From Taudactylus pleione (lineage: Eukaryota; Chordata; Amphibia; Anura; Myobatrachidae): DNA of 64,000 bases. Each line of letters starts with the position of its first letter. Positions within the stretch are counted from its first letter, which is position 1. Location of the stretch: contig JAUIMM010000121.1 in assembly GCA_031769625.1 (NCBI GenBank), positions 13,636,001-13,700,000 of the forward strand, written 5' to 3'. The notes under the pieces are model-generated. The model worked only from the letters and a program-made list of their open reading frames with translations. It had not been told where the DNA came from and did not search any database. Positions 9,447 through 20,111 of the stretch are shown piece after piece. The position numbers and the translations under genes are program-made.

Positions 9447-10866
9447 ATGTCCAGCGGTGAGGATAATACCTGGGTGTCTATACCCGTCTTGCAGTCTTGT
9501 GTGCATTGTGCTGCTGGCAGTGGGGAGACTGATGTGCTGCGTGAGGGTTTATGCGGCATGTGTTATGTCCCTCCAGGTCCCTCTTCAGTCCTATGGACTG
9601 CGCAAGAACCCCCGTGGGCTTTGCTCAGGCACTGTAAATGCTTATGGTTCGAATGGCGGTGCCCCCTGTGCTCCCCCAAGTGGGGTCTTCACAGCAGCCG
9701 CTGGTTCTGGCTCCTATGCCACAGATCCAGTTGGCACCGCAGGTGGTTAATGTACCACAAGGGTCTCAGGTCAACCTGTCTGCGGGCTCTGACCCTGTTT
9801 CACTATCTAGGACCCCTAGGGTGCTGGCAAAAAGGCCTTCTGTGTCTCCTCACCATCCCTATGTGGACGAGCGTGATAGGTCGTCCGAGGACGATGGGGT
9901 GCTTCCAGAGTCTGACTCTGAACTATCCCCAAGGGATGAGCAGCACAAGTCCAGTGTTTACATTCCGGGCCTGGTCCGAGCAGTAAAAGAGGGGTTGGTC
10001 ATTGAGGAGGAGTATGCCCCTCCAGCTGTTAAATCTAAACACCCCTTGTTTAAAAGTTCTACAGCCATTTTACCTCTGTCAGATCAGTTAGTGGATCATC
10101 TGGAGGAGGCGTGGAAGACTCCGGCGTTGCAGTTTCAGACACTAAAGTGTCTGGTCAATGCATACCCCTTTCCTGAGGAGTACTTCAAGAAATGGGTTTC
10201 ACTTCCTGTAGTGGGCTCCCATGTAACACGCTTAGTCAGAAGTGCGACCTCAAATATGACTACCATTGCGTCCTTAAAGGACTCAACTGACCGGAAGGTG
10301 GAAAACTGCCTAAAGTCCATTTACTCCTTGTCAGGAGCAGTGGCCAGACCGTCTGCCGCTATAGCTAGGGCCATGGAATCCTGGGCAGATCTGTTGGAAG
10401 AGTCCCTGTCTCCTGATGCTTCAGAGGATCAGTTGTTCCTGGTGGGCAAGATACGTGACTAAGCTACCTATATGAATGAGGCAGATCTGGATGTCAGTTT
10501 GTTATCCTCCAGAGTGTCAGCCGCAGCTGTCACAGCGCGCAGGTCCTTATGGCTACGGTCCTGCAGGGCGGATGCGGACTCTACGAAGTAACGAAGTTTT
10601 ACCCTACAACGGGAAAGTATCGCTTGGCCCCGATCTAGACAAGATCATGGACATTTTAGCAGCGGCCAAGTCTGCTAGTCTGCCATGAGCCCCTGTCCCC
10701 TCTGGTTCCCGAACTCTATCCTTTCCGCCCCAACAGAGCGCAGAATAGTCTTAAAAGCCAGTTGTTTCCCAAGCAGATGGCTGTCAGGAAGACTGGCAGA
10801 CCCTAAAAGCAAGCTTGGCGTACAAGGCGTCCAGCCTCTAAACCGGACGACAAGTCCACAGCATGA
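9447..10866 (+). pseudogene. DIRS B Gag (broken)
   Basis: Starts at ATG 9447 (MSSGEDNTW), aligned with the starts of copies C and D. The N-terminus has C-x2-C and LCGMC, about 17 residues apart, a candidate zinc-binding pair conserved among the copies. A frameshift near 9630 moves to the frame holding an acidic/Ser stretch, then YIPGLVRAVKEGLVIEEE, LSDQLVDHLEEAW, YPFPEEYFKKW, SHVTRLVRSAT and VENCLKSIYSLSGAVARPS. A stop near 10,460 and further shifts follow, with GPDLDKIMDILAAAKSA near the end. The terminal TGA is 10,864-10,866. Gag presumably packages element RNA. The product cannot be made intact. Confidence 0.8.
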
Positions 10867-10867
10867 C

Positions 10868-12690
10868 TGGATGGGCCTCCCTTTGGGGGACCCCACAGTG
10901 GGAGGCCGACTTCTTCAGTTTGCCCAGTACTGGCATCAAACCACAACAGATGCCTGGGTAAGAGAGGTGGTCTCTTGGGGTTATGCCCTCTCGTTTCGCA
11001 GCTGACCCCCTCACCAATTCTTCCACTTGGACGTCTCCAACAAGGACAAAGCCTTATTGATACAGGAGGCGATATGTTCCCTGCGCAAGGCAGGAGTGAT
11101 TGTCCCAGTACCAGAGCCCCAGCAGGGCATGGGGTTTTATTCCAACTTGTGTTCGGTGCAAAAGCCCAATGGGACCTACCGCCCTATCCTGAACCTCAAG
11201 TGCCTAAACGGGGTCCTCAGGGTTGCTCGTTTCCGGATGGAGACACTACGTACTATCATACTGGCTATGGAACCGGGGCATTTCATGGTATCCCTGAACA
11301 TCTGGGGTGCCTATCTACATATCCCATTTGCGGCTTCGCATCAACTGTTTCTCAGGTTCGCTGTGCAACAGCAACACTTACAGTTCCAGGCGTTACTCTT
11401 TGGCCTCCCCACGGCCCCTTGGGTATTTACAAAAATTATGGCAGTAATGGCGTCCCATCTGCCGCTGCAGGGGATCCGCCTATTACCATATCTGTACGAT
11501 CTGTTGCTCCTGGCAGGATCTCCAGAGGTACTTCTCCATCACCTCCAGATGGCCATCTCGGTGCTTCAGTCACATGGATGGGTCATAAATTAGGAGAAGT
11601 CATCTTTAACTTCGTCGCAGAGGATGCTGCATCTAGGAGCTCTATTAAACTCACAGCAGCAAAGGATCTTCCTGACATCAGACAAGATCTCGGTGTTGCA
11701 GACGCGGGTACGCAAATGTCTCCACAGTTGCCGGGTCTCTGCATGCAGCAATGCAATTGCTGGGGTCGATGGTGTCAACGTTCGACGGTGGCGTATGCAC
11801 AATTTCATTCGAGGCCTCTACAGACATTGATCCATGCCCAATGGGACAGATCACCTCAGAAATTGAAGGCACAGACAATTGTGCTCTCACCTGAAGTCAG
11901 GTTGTCTCTGGCTTGGTGGCTGCAAACTCAGCATCTCACCCAGGGCCGCCTCTTTTGGATACTGGACTGGACCCTACTGACAACGGATGCCAGTCTGCGG
12001 GGTTGGGGCGCAGTGTCAGGTCCCCAATCCATTCAGGGTAGGTGAAAGCTAGAGGAAACAGTCCTTCCAATCAATATATTGGAACTAAGGGCAGTCTTCC
12101 TGGCTCTCACAGGAGCAAGACACAAGGAAGTCCTGTGCAGGGTACGGTCAGGCAAGACCACGAAGGTGGCGTACATCAACCACCAGGGAGGAACTCAAGT
12201 CAGGCGGCCATGCGTGAAGTGTCACGCATCCTGACATGGGCAGAAGGTAATCTGCTGGCCATATCGGCGGTATTCATACCCGGAGTCCTCAATTGGGAGG
12301 CAGACTTCCTCAGCTATCACGACGTGCATCCAGGGGAGTGGTCTCTTCACCAGGAGATGTTTCAACTCTTGATGGACAGATGGGGCCTTCCGGACGTGGA
12401 CCTAATGGCCTCCCGACACAATTACAAGCTACCGGTGTGCGGATTGAGGACAAGAGATGTAGGCGCTCTAATAGATACTCTGTCTGTTCGCATACCTTTT
12501 TTTTTTTTTTTCCTCCGGTGTCCCTTCTTCCTCGCGTACTCCGAAAGTTCAAGCAGGAAGGAGGCAGGCACCTGCTGGTGGCTCCAGCGTGGCCACTGAG
12601 GCACTGGTACTCAGACCTTCAGAGTCTGTCAATAGACACTCGGTGGGTGCTACCTCAGCGTCGGGACATGTTGTCACAGGGTCCCTGCCT
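10868..12690 (+). pseudogene. DIRS B reverse transcriptase-RNase H (broken)
   Basis: The N-terminal block VGGRLLQFAQYWHQTTTDAW is followed by a TGA at 11,003-11,005 and resumes in frame with KAGVIVPVPE, VQKPNGTYRPILNLK and FRMETLRTIILAMEPG. The aspartate of motif A is lost (SLNIWGAYLH against SLDIQDAYLH) and motif C reads YLYDLLLL, losing the first catalytic Asp. Stops at 11,593 and frameshifts near 11,760 and 12,045 follow. RNase H motifs remain: LLTTDASLRGWGA and VLNWEADFLS. A T-run at about 12,497-12,511 replaces coding sequence. The tail LLVAPAWPLRHWYSDLQS then reads into the recombinase region. Inactive. Confidence 0.85.
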
Positions 12691-13725
12691 TCACCCGGAT
12701 CTGGGTCGCTTGGCTTTGACGGCATGGCTCTTAAGGTCAAAGGGCTTCTCTGGTGCGGTGGTTAATACCTTGATGAGTCCTCGGAAGCCAGCCTCTGCCA
12801 GCATTTGCCACAGAATGTGGCACTCCTACTTTCAGTGGTGCAGCTCTAAAGGATGCAACGGGCATTTAGGATTTCCAGAATACTGGCTTTCCTCCAGGCA
12901 GGCCTGGACCTAGGACTTCGCCTGGCTTCACTGAAGGTACAGGTCTCTGCCCTGACTGTGTGGTTTCAGAGATGGTTTGCGACTCTGCAGGATGTGCGCA
13001 CCTTTTTACAAGGTGTGCTGCGGATTTAGCCACCCTTTGTGCCTCCGGTGGAGCCTTAGGATTTGGCGGTTGTCCTTCGGGTCTTGCAGGGCCTTCCTTT
13101 TGAACCACTGGAATCAGTGGATTTGAAATGGCTTACGTTTAAGACAGTCTGCCTTCTGGCCATTGCTTCGGCTAGACGAGTGTCAGATTTGGGGGCCCTT
13201 TCGTGTCGCTCTCAATATCTGGTGTTCCACCAGGACAGGGCAGTACTTCGTACTCACCCTGGTTTCCTTCTTAAGGTGGTGACAGGTTTCCACATTAATG
13301 AGGAAATTGTGGTTCCGGCTTTTCTTGGGCCGGGTCTTTCAGCAGGTGAGGCCTCTTTGGATGTGGTGCGAGCCCTCAGAATTTATGTGGACCGTTCTCG
13401 GTCATACAGAAAGTCAGACTCCCTCTTTTGTCCTTTTTGGGTTCCATAAAAAGGGTTGGCCTGCTACGAAGCAGACTTTGGTACGATGGCTTTGTCTCAC
13501 TATTTCTGAGGCCTATGCTAGGGAGGACCTTCCAGCTCCGCCTTCTGTATCTGTTCATTCTACGAGGTCTGTTGTGGGCCCTTCGTGGGCAGCTCGGCGT
13601 GGTGCCTTGGCTGTACAGCTTTGCAAGGCGGTCACCTGGTCTTCAGTCCAGACTTTGTGAGGTGTATTATTCATTTGATACCTTCACCTCTCAGGATGCT
13701 TTGTTTGGGCGGTGGATCCTCCTTT
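12690..13725 (+). pseudogene. DIRS B tyrosine recombinase (broken)
   Basis: Recombinase remnant with SPRKPASASICHRMWHSYFQ near the N-terminus, box I ASARRVSDLGALSC near 13,165, and HSTRSV near 13,556 carrying the His-x-x-Arg pair. After VQLCKAVTWSSVQTL a stop and frameshift remove the segment that should carry the tyrosine. At least four frame changes are visible (near 12,870, 13,030, 13,440 and 13,660). The family role is site-specific joining of circular DNA to the target. No function is expected here. Confidence 0.8.
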
Positions 13726-13732
13726 GGGGAAT

Positions 13733-13855
13733 TGCTTTGGGACATCCCCAAGGTCACCTGTGGACCCTAAGGAACCTGAAGTGGAAAACAGGAGATATGG
13801 TAAGAACTTACCTTTGTCTCCCTTTTCTACGTGGTCCTTAGGGTCCACAGGGATC
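13733..13855 (+). repeat. Internal complementary region of DIRS B
   Basis: CATCCCCAAGGTCACCTGTG through CCTGAAGTGGAAA matches the left end in reverse. GATATGGTAAGAACTTACC through TTTCTACGTGGTCC matches the right end in reverse. Confidence 0.85.
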
Positions 13856-13984
13856 CTGCCCTTACGCCCTGTACGCTAGTTATGGTGTTGTCTGGCCTAC
13901 AGTCTGTCTCCTTCCTAGCGAGAATGTGCTTCTTGTATGTTCCAGACTTCCTTCTCTCTCACAGTACTCTCCTCTGGCCTCTGG

Positions 13985-14174
13985 CTTGCTACTAAACTGA
14001 GTTATGCCCTGGCCGGGAGGCGGGGTATGGAGGGGGACCAGTGTATCCTGGGGGAAAGAAATTAACTGCATGGTGCCTGATGCCTACGTCATCCACCTAT
14101 ACCCCAAGGTCACCTGTGGACCCTAAGGACCTTGTAGAAAGGGAGAGAACAGGGGGAAGTTCTTACCATATTTC
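13985..14174 (+). repeat. 3' inverted terminal repeat of DIRS B
   Basis: Runs from ACTAAACTGAGTTATGCCC to CTTGTAGAAAGGGAGAGAAC plus the outer extension ending near TTCTTACCATATTTCC. It is the reverse complement of 8326-8500. Confidence 0.85.
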
Positions 14175-14637
14175 CTTTTTTTTTTTTTTTTGTCTTTACA
14201 TACCATTATAACAAGTGCTAAATATTGAAATGGCAACTTGCATCTAAGTTCTTGTCATTACCCCTCCTTCCTCTGTCGTGTGTCCCATGGGCGCTGTACT
14301 TTTCACCCCAAACTTCTAAGACCCAAGGCCATATCCTGCACTCCCTTTTTTAAAACCATCCATGATGCAGTTTTTCCCCTAGATCAGCTCTTTTCTGTGT
14401 TTATAGTTGGAGAAATTTGTAGTCTATTTTTATTTATATTTTTCTTTCTTTTTATTACTGCTCTGTATGGTTATGACACAATTCTAAGGTTTTGGAGTGC
14501 AGATATTTAATCAATGTAAGTCTGCCTTTGAAGACTTGGCTGGACATCTGGCATTATTAATATGCTAACTATTTTTGGATAAATTGTAGTAGCTGTATGT
14601 AGTACCATGCACTTATTAGTTTCTCTTCGGCCTGCAG

Positions 14638-14707
14638 GTTGGAGAGCTGCTCCATTCGTATCGCCTTGTCAGTGTTGTCAGCCACATTGGAAGCTCCTCC
14701 TCTTCTG
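14638..14707 (+). CDS. usp37: USP37 coding exon (C-terminal USP lobe)
   Basis: 70-base exon after the DIRS-containing intron. The acceptor is CCTGCAG and the donor GTAAAA at 14,708. The frame reads VGELLHSYRLVSVVSHIG, then a Ser run, ending one base into the glycine codon of the catalytic Gly-His-Tyr box. RLVSVVSHIG is the beta-strand leading to the catalytic histidine in USP-family peptidases. It joins in frame with 7360 and with 14,837. Confidence 0.92.
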
Positions 14708-14836
14708 GTAAAAATAGTTACTTGATTTATCTATCCCGTCTTAAAATTTAAATGCCTAGAATAAACTCTGGAATTGTTTCAGCTACAGAAGAACATATTT
14801 TATTTATGTAACATCTTTTTTTTTTGTTTGATTTAG

Positions 14837-14975
14837 GCCACTATATCAGTGATGTGTATGATATCAAGAAGCAGGCCTGGTTTACCTACAATGACCTGGC
14901 TGTGTCAAGAACGCAAGAGACCACTGTTCAGAGCGACAGAGATCGCAGTGGCTACATCTTTTTTTACATGCACAA
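14837..14975 (+). CDS. usp37: USP37 coding exon with catalytic histidine
   Basis: 139-base exon with acceptor ATTTAG and donor GTAAGC at 14,976. It completes Gly and reads HYISDVYDIKKQAWFTYND, where the His codon at 14,839-14,841 is the general base of the Cys-His-Asp/Asn triad. TYND carries the third catalytic residue position typical of USPs. RDRSGYIFFYMHK follows, the last strand of the peptidase fold. No lesion is seen, so the exon looks fully constrained despite the transposon-rich surroundings. Confidence 0.95.
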
Positions 14976-15230
14976 GTAAGCATTTGTCCATTATGTTTTA
15001 CCCTTGAGCAAACTTCTCACCTGGGAACTAGAAATGGAGCTTTGTGTGGCAATAGGAGAGTGGGAATGAGAGACCAGTACTTCTCTTGCAGGCTTTGTGC
15101 ACCAGTTCTGCAATGACTAGTACAGTAGTCTCCAGTCACTGTTCTCTTTATCCCTGATTTGCTCTTCACCATTCTAAAATGCTTTGGTGAACATGTATAA
15201 TTTTAAATTTTTTCCTTTCCCTCATTGCAG

Positions 15231-15318
15231 AGAGATATTTGATGAACTTGTTGAAGAGGAGAAAAAATCCCAAACTACAACCATTGAACCAAACAGGTCT
15301 GCCAGACCCCCAATGTGA
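15231..15318 (+). CDS. usp37: USP37 last coding exon
   Basis: The acceptor TTGCAG ends at 15,230. The first base completes a Lys codon, then EIFDELVEEEKKSQ and a short variable tail ending RPPM before TGA at 15,316-15,318. The EIFDEL segment follows the catalytic domain directly in USP37, and the tail length is close to what I recall for other vertebrate orthologues. The 3' UTR begins at 15,319. Confidence 0.92.
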
Positions 15319-17240
15319 CTCCCCTGAAGTACCGGAGCTGTACACTTGTTCTGGACTATGAAATGTATAGTTACTTTGGCTGCGTGAGGTGTATCCTGCC
15401 ATGAATATATAAAAAGCACATTTATGGACCCTGATGCCAGTTGTATGGCTTGTCTCCCATACAATGCTGGCACCCGTAGCACATTTTTAAAACTGCTACT
15501 GAAAGGCCATAGCTACATTTGCAGATGGAATTGCTATCATCCTGTCCCTTCTTTTCGGCAATATGACTTTGATTTCTGAAGGGCCTTGGTGACTTTGGAT
15601 TAGCAAGCAACTTAATGACACTACGGTTGCAATTCCTTATGCTACCAATGGAGGATGTCTGAGTTTGTTTTTCTTGTTTTTTTTTGTATTTTTTTTTTTG
15701 TTTGTTTTTGTTTTTTTCCTCTCCATGCATTTTGGAAGAATTGCTAGCACTGGTACTGTTCAGTAGTTATTGTTGCAGTCTGTTATTTTAATGGACAACA
15801 ATCTTTTTGCTTTTCGTATTTAAAAAATACATTTATATGAGAGATTTATCTTTTGCTATTACTTTGTAATGAAGCAGTTGCTGTGAGGATGAAAACAAAT
15901 TCTTTTCCTCCAGACCAGTTGGTTCAAAGCAATAAGATGTGGATGGTGCAGAGGGTTGTGCAAGCTGCTTATCGTAATGTGGCGGCAACATGTCTTGGAA
16001 ATGTTCGACAATCAGCACGATCTGAAGTCAGCAAAATTACTATTTTAACAGTTTATTTTTATGCATGTTGAGTCTGTCTTGTACTTTATACATCTGGGCA
16101 TTATGGTTCGATCTGTCTGTTCCTATTGAACTGTCCTCCACTTTTCCAATGCTTCTCATTTTCAGAGTTGGTTAATTATTCATAGTTGCTGATTAAATGC
16201 CTTCACCCATGACTTGTTGGCCCAGCACAGATACATGCAGAACATTACTTCTTTGTTAATGCATCATCCCTCCCCCTTTTTTTTTTTTTTCTTTTGCCTG
16301 TCAGGCGAAGTATGCCGTGCTATGTTCATATTGCAAACTTCATCTTCCACAATGCAATTTGTATAAATCTTTGTATCATCTTGTGTGTTTTTATTTTTAT
16401 TGTCTATATTGAGTAAAAATGTATTTGGATTCAGATGTACATATTTGATCATATTTATCTATTTTAGGCTTTGTTTTTATGTTGTCTTCTGTAAGAAACA
16501 GACTTATAAAGAGGTACAATTAATTGGTGCATCTGCTGTTTTTACTGTCAAGCTTCAGCATCAAGCACTTCTGCCACTAGAGTTCACAAATACTGTTCCT
16601 TTCTAAGGGTTAATTTTCACAGTAGGACATTCTACTTTCTCAATCTGTTTGAGCTATGTTGCCTTCAAGTAAAACTGAACCTAGCAAAAAATCATCTTGG
16701 GCAGAGATTCAAAAAAATATTATGTGAGGACCAGTGTTGCATGCTGAGTACTTGGAGCTTATACTATAAAAACGGTCTATGCTCTTAGTCATCATATATA
16801 GTTATGTGTATGATTCCAAGTGACCCTTTGTGTTTCCTAGTAGAATCATTGATCCCTTTGTGTTTTCTATGAGCTGTCTGGGATGCTTTGTGCTAGGTGA
16901 AGGGTTAGGCTTTGGGGAGGGGTAGGATACTTACCCAACAGATGTCGGAATCCTAACCTTGTCTGGGTGCTGGCGTCAACCAGGAGGAACTCGCAAGCTT
17001 GATACATGCCCAGTATTGTAACATTGTCAACCACCATAAGTAGTCTTTACGAAAATATATTCCTATTCTGTAGTAAACATCAAATATTAAGGAACAAACT
17101 AAATCTGTTGATAAAATCTGCAGATACTGGATCTCAAGATCATTTAACGTCTCACATTTTCTTTTCTTTCATGTCCAAATAAAGGAAAAAGTTACTTAAT
17201 TATTGGTTACTTCAGCTGTTCTTGGTTATAAATTTCTCAG
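15319..17240 (+). other. usp37: Probable USP37 3' UTR and downstream flank
   Basis: No coding frame or repeat family is recognised. T-rich tracts lie at about 15,660-15,720 and 16,278-16,290. Candidate polyadenylation signals are ATTAAA at 16,192 and AATAAA at 17,178. I cannot tell which is used, so the 3' end is a guess. Confidence 0.5.
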
Positions 17241-17299
17241 TAAATATTAATTGCCATATAGTGACTGAATTGCTCAATCATGGGGGGGGTGCAAGCTGA

Positions 17300-18880
17300 A
17301 ATGGTCCACTGGCAGCTGTTCCTGCCCGACGTGAGCAACAATTTACTATCTCCGCAGGGCGTGAAGGTGGGTAGAAACAATTGAATGCTGCTCAAAGTGT
17401 TTACTTTAGATTGGGAAAGACACCTATGGATAGGCATTGTGTTTACACTGATAGTTCTTTTTCTTGGAGATCCTCCCTGGCAGCCATAACTCTAGGCTAG
17501 TAACCCATTCCCCTAGGTTTAGACAGGAAGTTTTTCTAAAAGGACCATCCACCTGGTGTATATATCCCAGCTCCTCCTCTTCCGCCTTGTCTTTCTGAGT
17601 GTCCCTCATTACTTGCTTCTTGTGAAAACTTTTGGGGGACAAGCTAAAGGCTGCAATGGAATATCTTGAAGAACTGAATTATTGGTGAATGTAATCGGTT
17701 TTTGTCACTATTCAATGGTAGGCATTACTCTTTGATGTACCTAACAGAACACAGAGCGGGCTAATAACTAGTCAGGACTTCAAGTTATATGCTTATAGAA
17801 GTGCAAATTATTTAATTGCCCCCTGAAGAACTCTACTTCCAAAGTAGGTGCCTGTAATTAAAGCATAGTGACACAAACATGTATAAACTACTACTTCGGC
17901 TCCAATGTTTTTCACTGATGTCTGAGCCTTCTTAGCCCAACAGGTTGAGACTGCCCTAGTTGAGTGTGCCTTAAGAACTTTCAGGACTTTACTTTATAGT
18001 CTAAGATCTCTAATCCATCCTGCAATGGCTTGTTTAGTTGGTCTACAACCTTCCTTTATTTCTGCTGGACAGGTGCTCTGTCTTTTGAAATTCTTGAGCT
18101 AGATATTGCTCTTATAAAAGCTAGCGTATGTAAAAAATTTTCCTTCTCATCCTTTGGTTGAGGGGAAAAAAAAAATGATTGTTGCGTGATCAGGTTCAAC
18201 TGCTATGCGAATTCTCCTTTTGGCTAAAAGACTGGATTTGTTCTCAGTACAACTCTATCTCTAGCATGATATTCAAAATGGTCTCTTCTGTCCATAGGGC
18301 TTGTAATTTGCTCACTCTGCTGGCTGATGTGTTTGCAATTAAGAATACCACTTTCCAGGTAAGGTATTTCAGAGAAGCTTCCTGCAAGGACTCAAATGGA
18401 AATTACAACAGAGCATTCAATATTAAATTTAGATCCCATGGGGCTATAAATGATCTGTGGATGAATTATTTTTTTGGCTTGACATAGTTAAAAAATAGTC
18501 CTTCCTCTGCAAGTCTCCTGTACAGTTAGACGCTTAGCGTGGATATTTGTACCTTTTTATTGTTGGTACAACTTGTCCTTTCATAAAGACATTCCATAAA
18601 AACTGCAAGACTTGTGATGTCTCGGCTTTCATAGCATCAAACTTTGATCCTTTCCAGGAAATACATTTTCCAGATTCTATAGTACACTTGTGAGCAAGAT
18701 TATTTTTCTTGCCTGTAGTAGGACCTGAATGACCTCTTCAGAGTCCTTTTTTGTTTCAGCAACTTCAATACCGTCAAACTGAGGCCTACTAGATTTAAAG
18801 GGAGCAGTGGCCTCTGATGCAATAGATCTGACCTGATTGGTAACATCCACTGTTTGTCTATTGCTATTTCCAGAGTATTT
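17300..18880 (-). pseudogene. Old antisense DIRS (family 2): tyrosine recombinase piece
   Basis: On the minus strand, from 18,880 leftwards, one frame gives EIAIDKQWMLPIRSDLLHQ, equivalent to the RT-RNase H tail of the younger copies. Another frame starts the recombinase. Then come YLTWKVVFLIANTSASRVSK, the box I region (the second Arg position kept, the first now Ser), near 18,300-18,360, and KAHSTRAVSTCWAKKAQTSV at about 17,915-17,975 with the His-x-x-Arg box. ALITGTYFGSRVL follows. Many stops and frameshifts are present. Sequence to about 17,300 is probably its 3' noncoding part, but that border is uncertain. Residue differences set it well apart from copies A-G. Confidence 0.8.
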
Positions 18881-18919
18881 AAAAAAAAAAAAAAAAAAAA
18901 GCGTTATGGTAAAACATAC

Positions 18920-19082
18920 TTTTCTACTTCAGGGTCCATAGGGGTCCACAGGGTGACCTTGGGGTATAGCTGGATCCTGGATCCTCGGGCACCACGGAGT
19001 TAAAGCTTTTAGCTGCTCCCACGATGCACTTGGGTCCAACCTCCCCTATACCCCGCCCCCGAGCCACAGGCACCTCAGTTTT
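18920..19082 (+). repeat. 5' inverted terminal repeat of DIRS C
   Basis: TTTCTACTTCAGGGTCCATA through GAGCCACAGGCACCTCAGTT is the reverse complement of 24,840-24,999 with few mismatches. Confidence 0.92.
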
Positions 19083-20111
19083 AGATGGTGCCCGGCCGGA
19101 GTCGGGTCACCCTGCGGGGTGGGCTGCAGGAGCAGCCCCCTAAAGCTTTTAATTTTTTATTTAACTTAGTTAAATTTATTAATTTTTTACTATTAGTTTT
19201 TTCTCTAGAGCAGCAGCGCTGGGCTGTCTGTACAGACGCCCACGCTGCCGCTCCTCCCTGCTGGCGCCGCGACGCCAGCACTGAACTGGGGATCGCGGCG
19301 GGGGAAGCCAGTCTCTGTACTAGCCGGACTCTGGCTTCCCCCGGGACTGCTGCCGGAAGACGCCGGGGAGATCAGGTAAGCCGCGCACCGCTGATTAGCG
19401 GCGGTGCGCGGGTTCCTTTTAAATGCAGTCCCATGCCCCCGGTCTAGGGGACAGACCGGGGGCGCTAGCGGTGGCGGCGGGCCCCCCCTCCAGCGGAGGC
19501 ATACCCCGCCAGACCACTAGACCACCAGGGTAATTAAGCGGCAAGCGGGATGCCGCAACCTTGGGGGTTAAATATGCTAGCCAGGGGAGGAAGCCTTCCC
19601 TGTCAGCGGCTCCTCCCCTCAGCTCAGCGCGCCTTTCAGCTCGGAGTCTGGCGTCGCTGAGCTGCAGATACTCGGCCACTCCTCTGAGGTCTCCAGCGGC
19701 CATTTTCTCTGTGGCAGCGTGGATACTCTCAGGGAGCACGTGGACCGGTCCCCCTGTGTACCTCTCCCCTGCAGAAGGACAGTGTACACAGCGCTATAGC
19801 CCTCCCAGACACTGAATCTGGGCAGGTTGATTGTAGTGGAAAGGTGCAGTGAGTATATCTTCCTGCATGGTATGTGACTTTTGCTAGTGCTGCCTGTCTG
19901 TGTCTTTTTTCTACTTACTGTCAGCCTGTACCTATCCCTTTCCTTCTCCTACAAGCCCTACAGGTGTGCGGGGGAAGGGTGTTTCTACTGACCTCACCTA
20001 TATAGATCACGTGTTTGTGAGGTCCGTCACATACAGTTGTGTGCTACACGGTGCCATATTGTGGGCTGTTGTTCAGCACACTGGTGAGTGCGCACGTTTT
20101 CTTCCTAAGTC

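Larger units (their letters stand above)
8326..14174 (+). mobile_element. DIRS element B inside a USP37 intron
   Basis: A full-span DIRS copy of about 5.8 kb, inserted sense in the USP37 intron between exons ending at 7360 and starting at 14,638. Order: extended 5' repeat (8326-8648), leader, gag, RT-RNase H, recombinase, ICR (13,733-13,855) and 3' repeat. Every ORF is broken and the RT active-site motif reads YLYD instead of YLDD, so it is inactive. Because it lies sense within a transcribed intron it is probably carried in USP37 pre-mRNA. Confidence 0.92.

Noticed and set aside
13880..14071. Minus-strand frame matched by similar text at 8.4-8.6 kb
   Set aside because: It is the inverted terminal repeat read backwards, not a gene.
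6057..15318. USP37 as a processed or dead copy
   Set aside because: All six exons have GT-AG borders, keep phase across introns and show no stops, so a normal gene is more likely.
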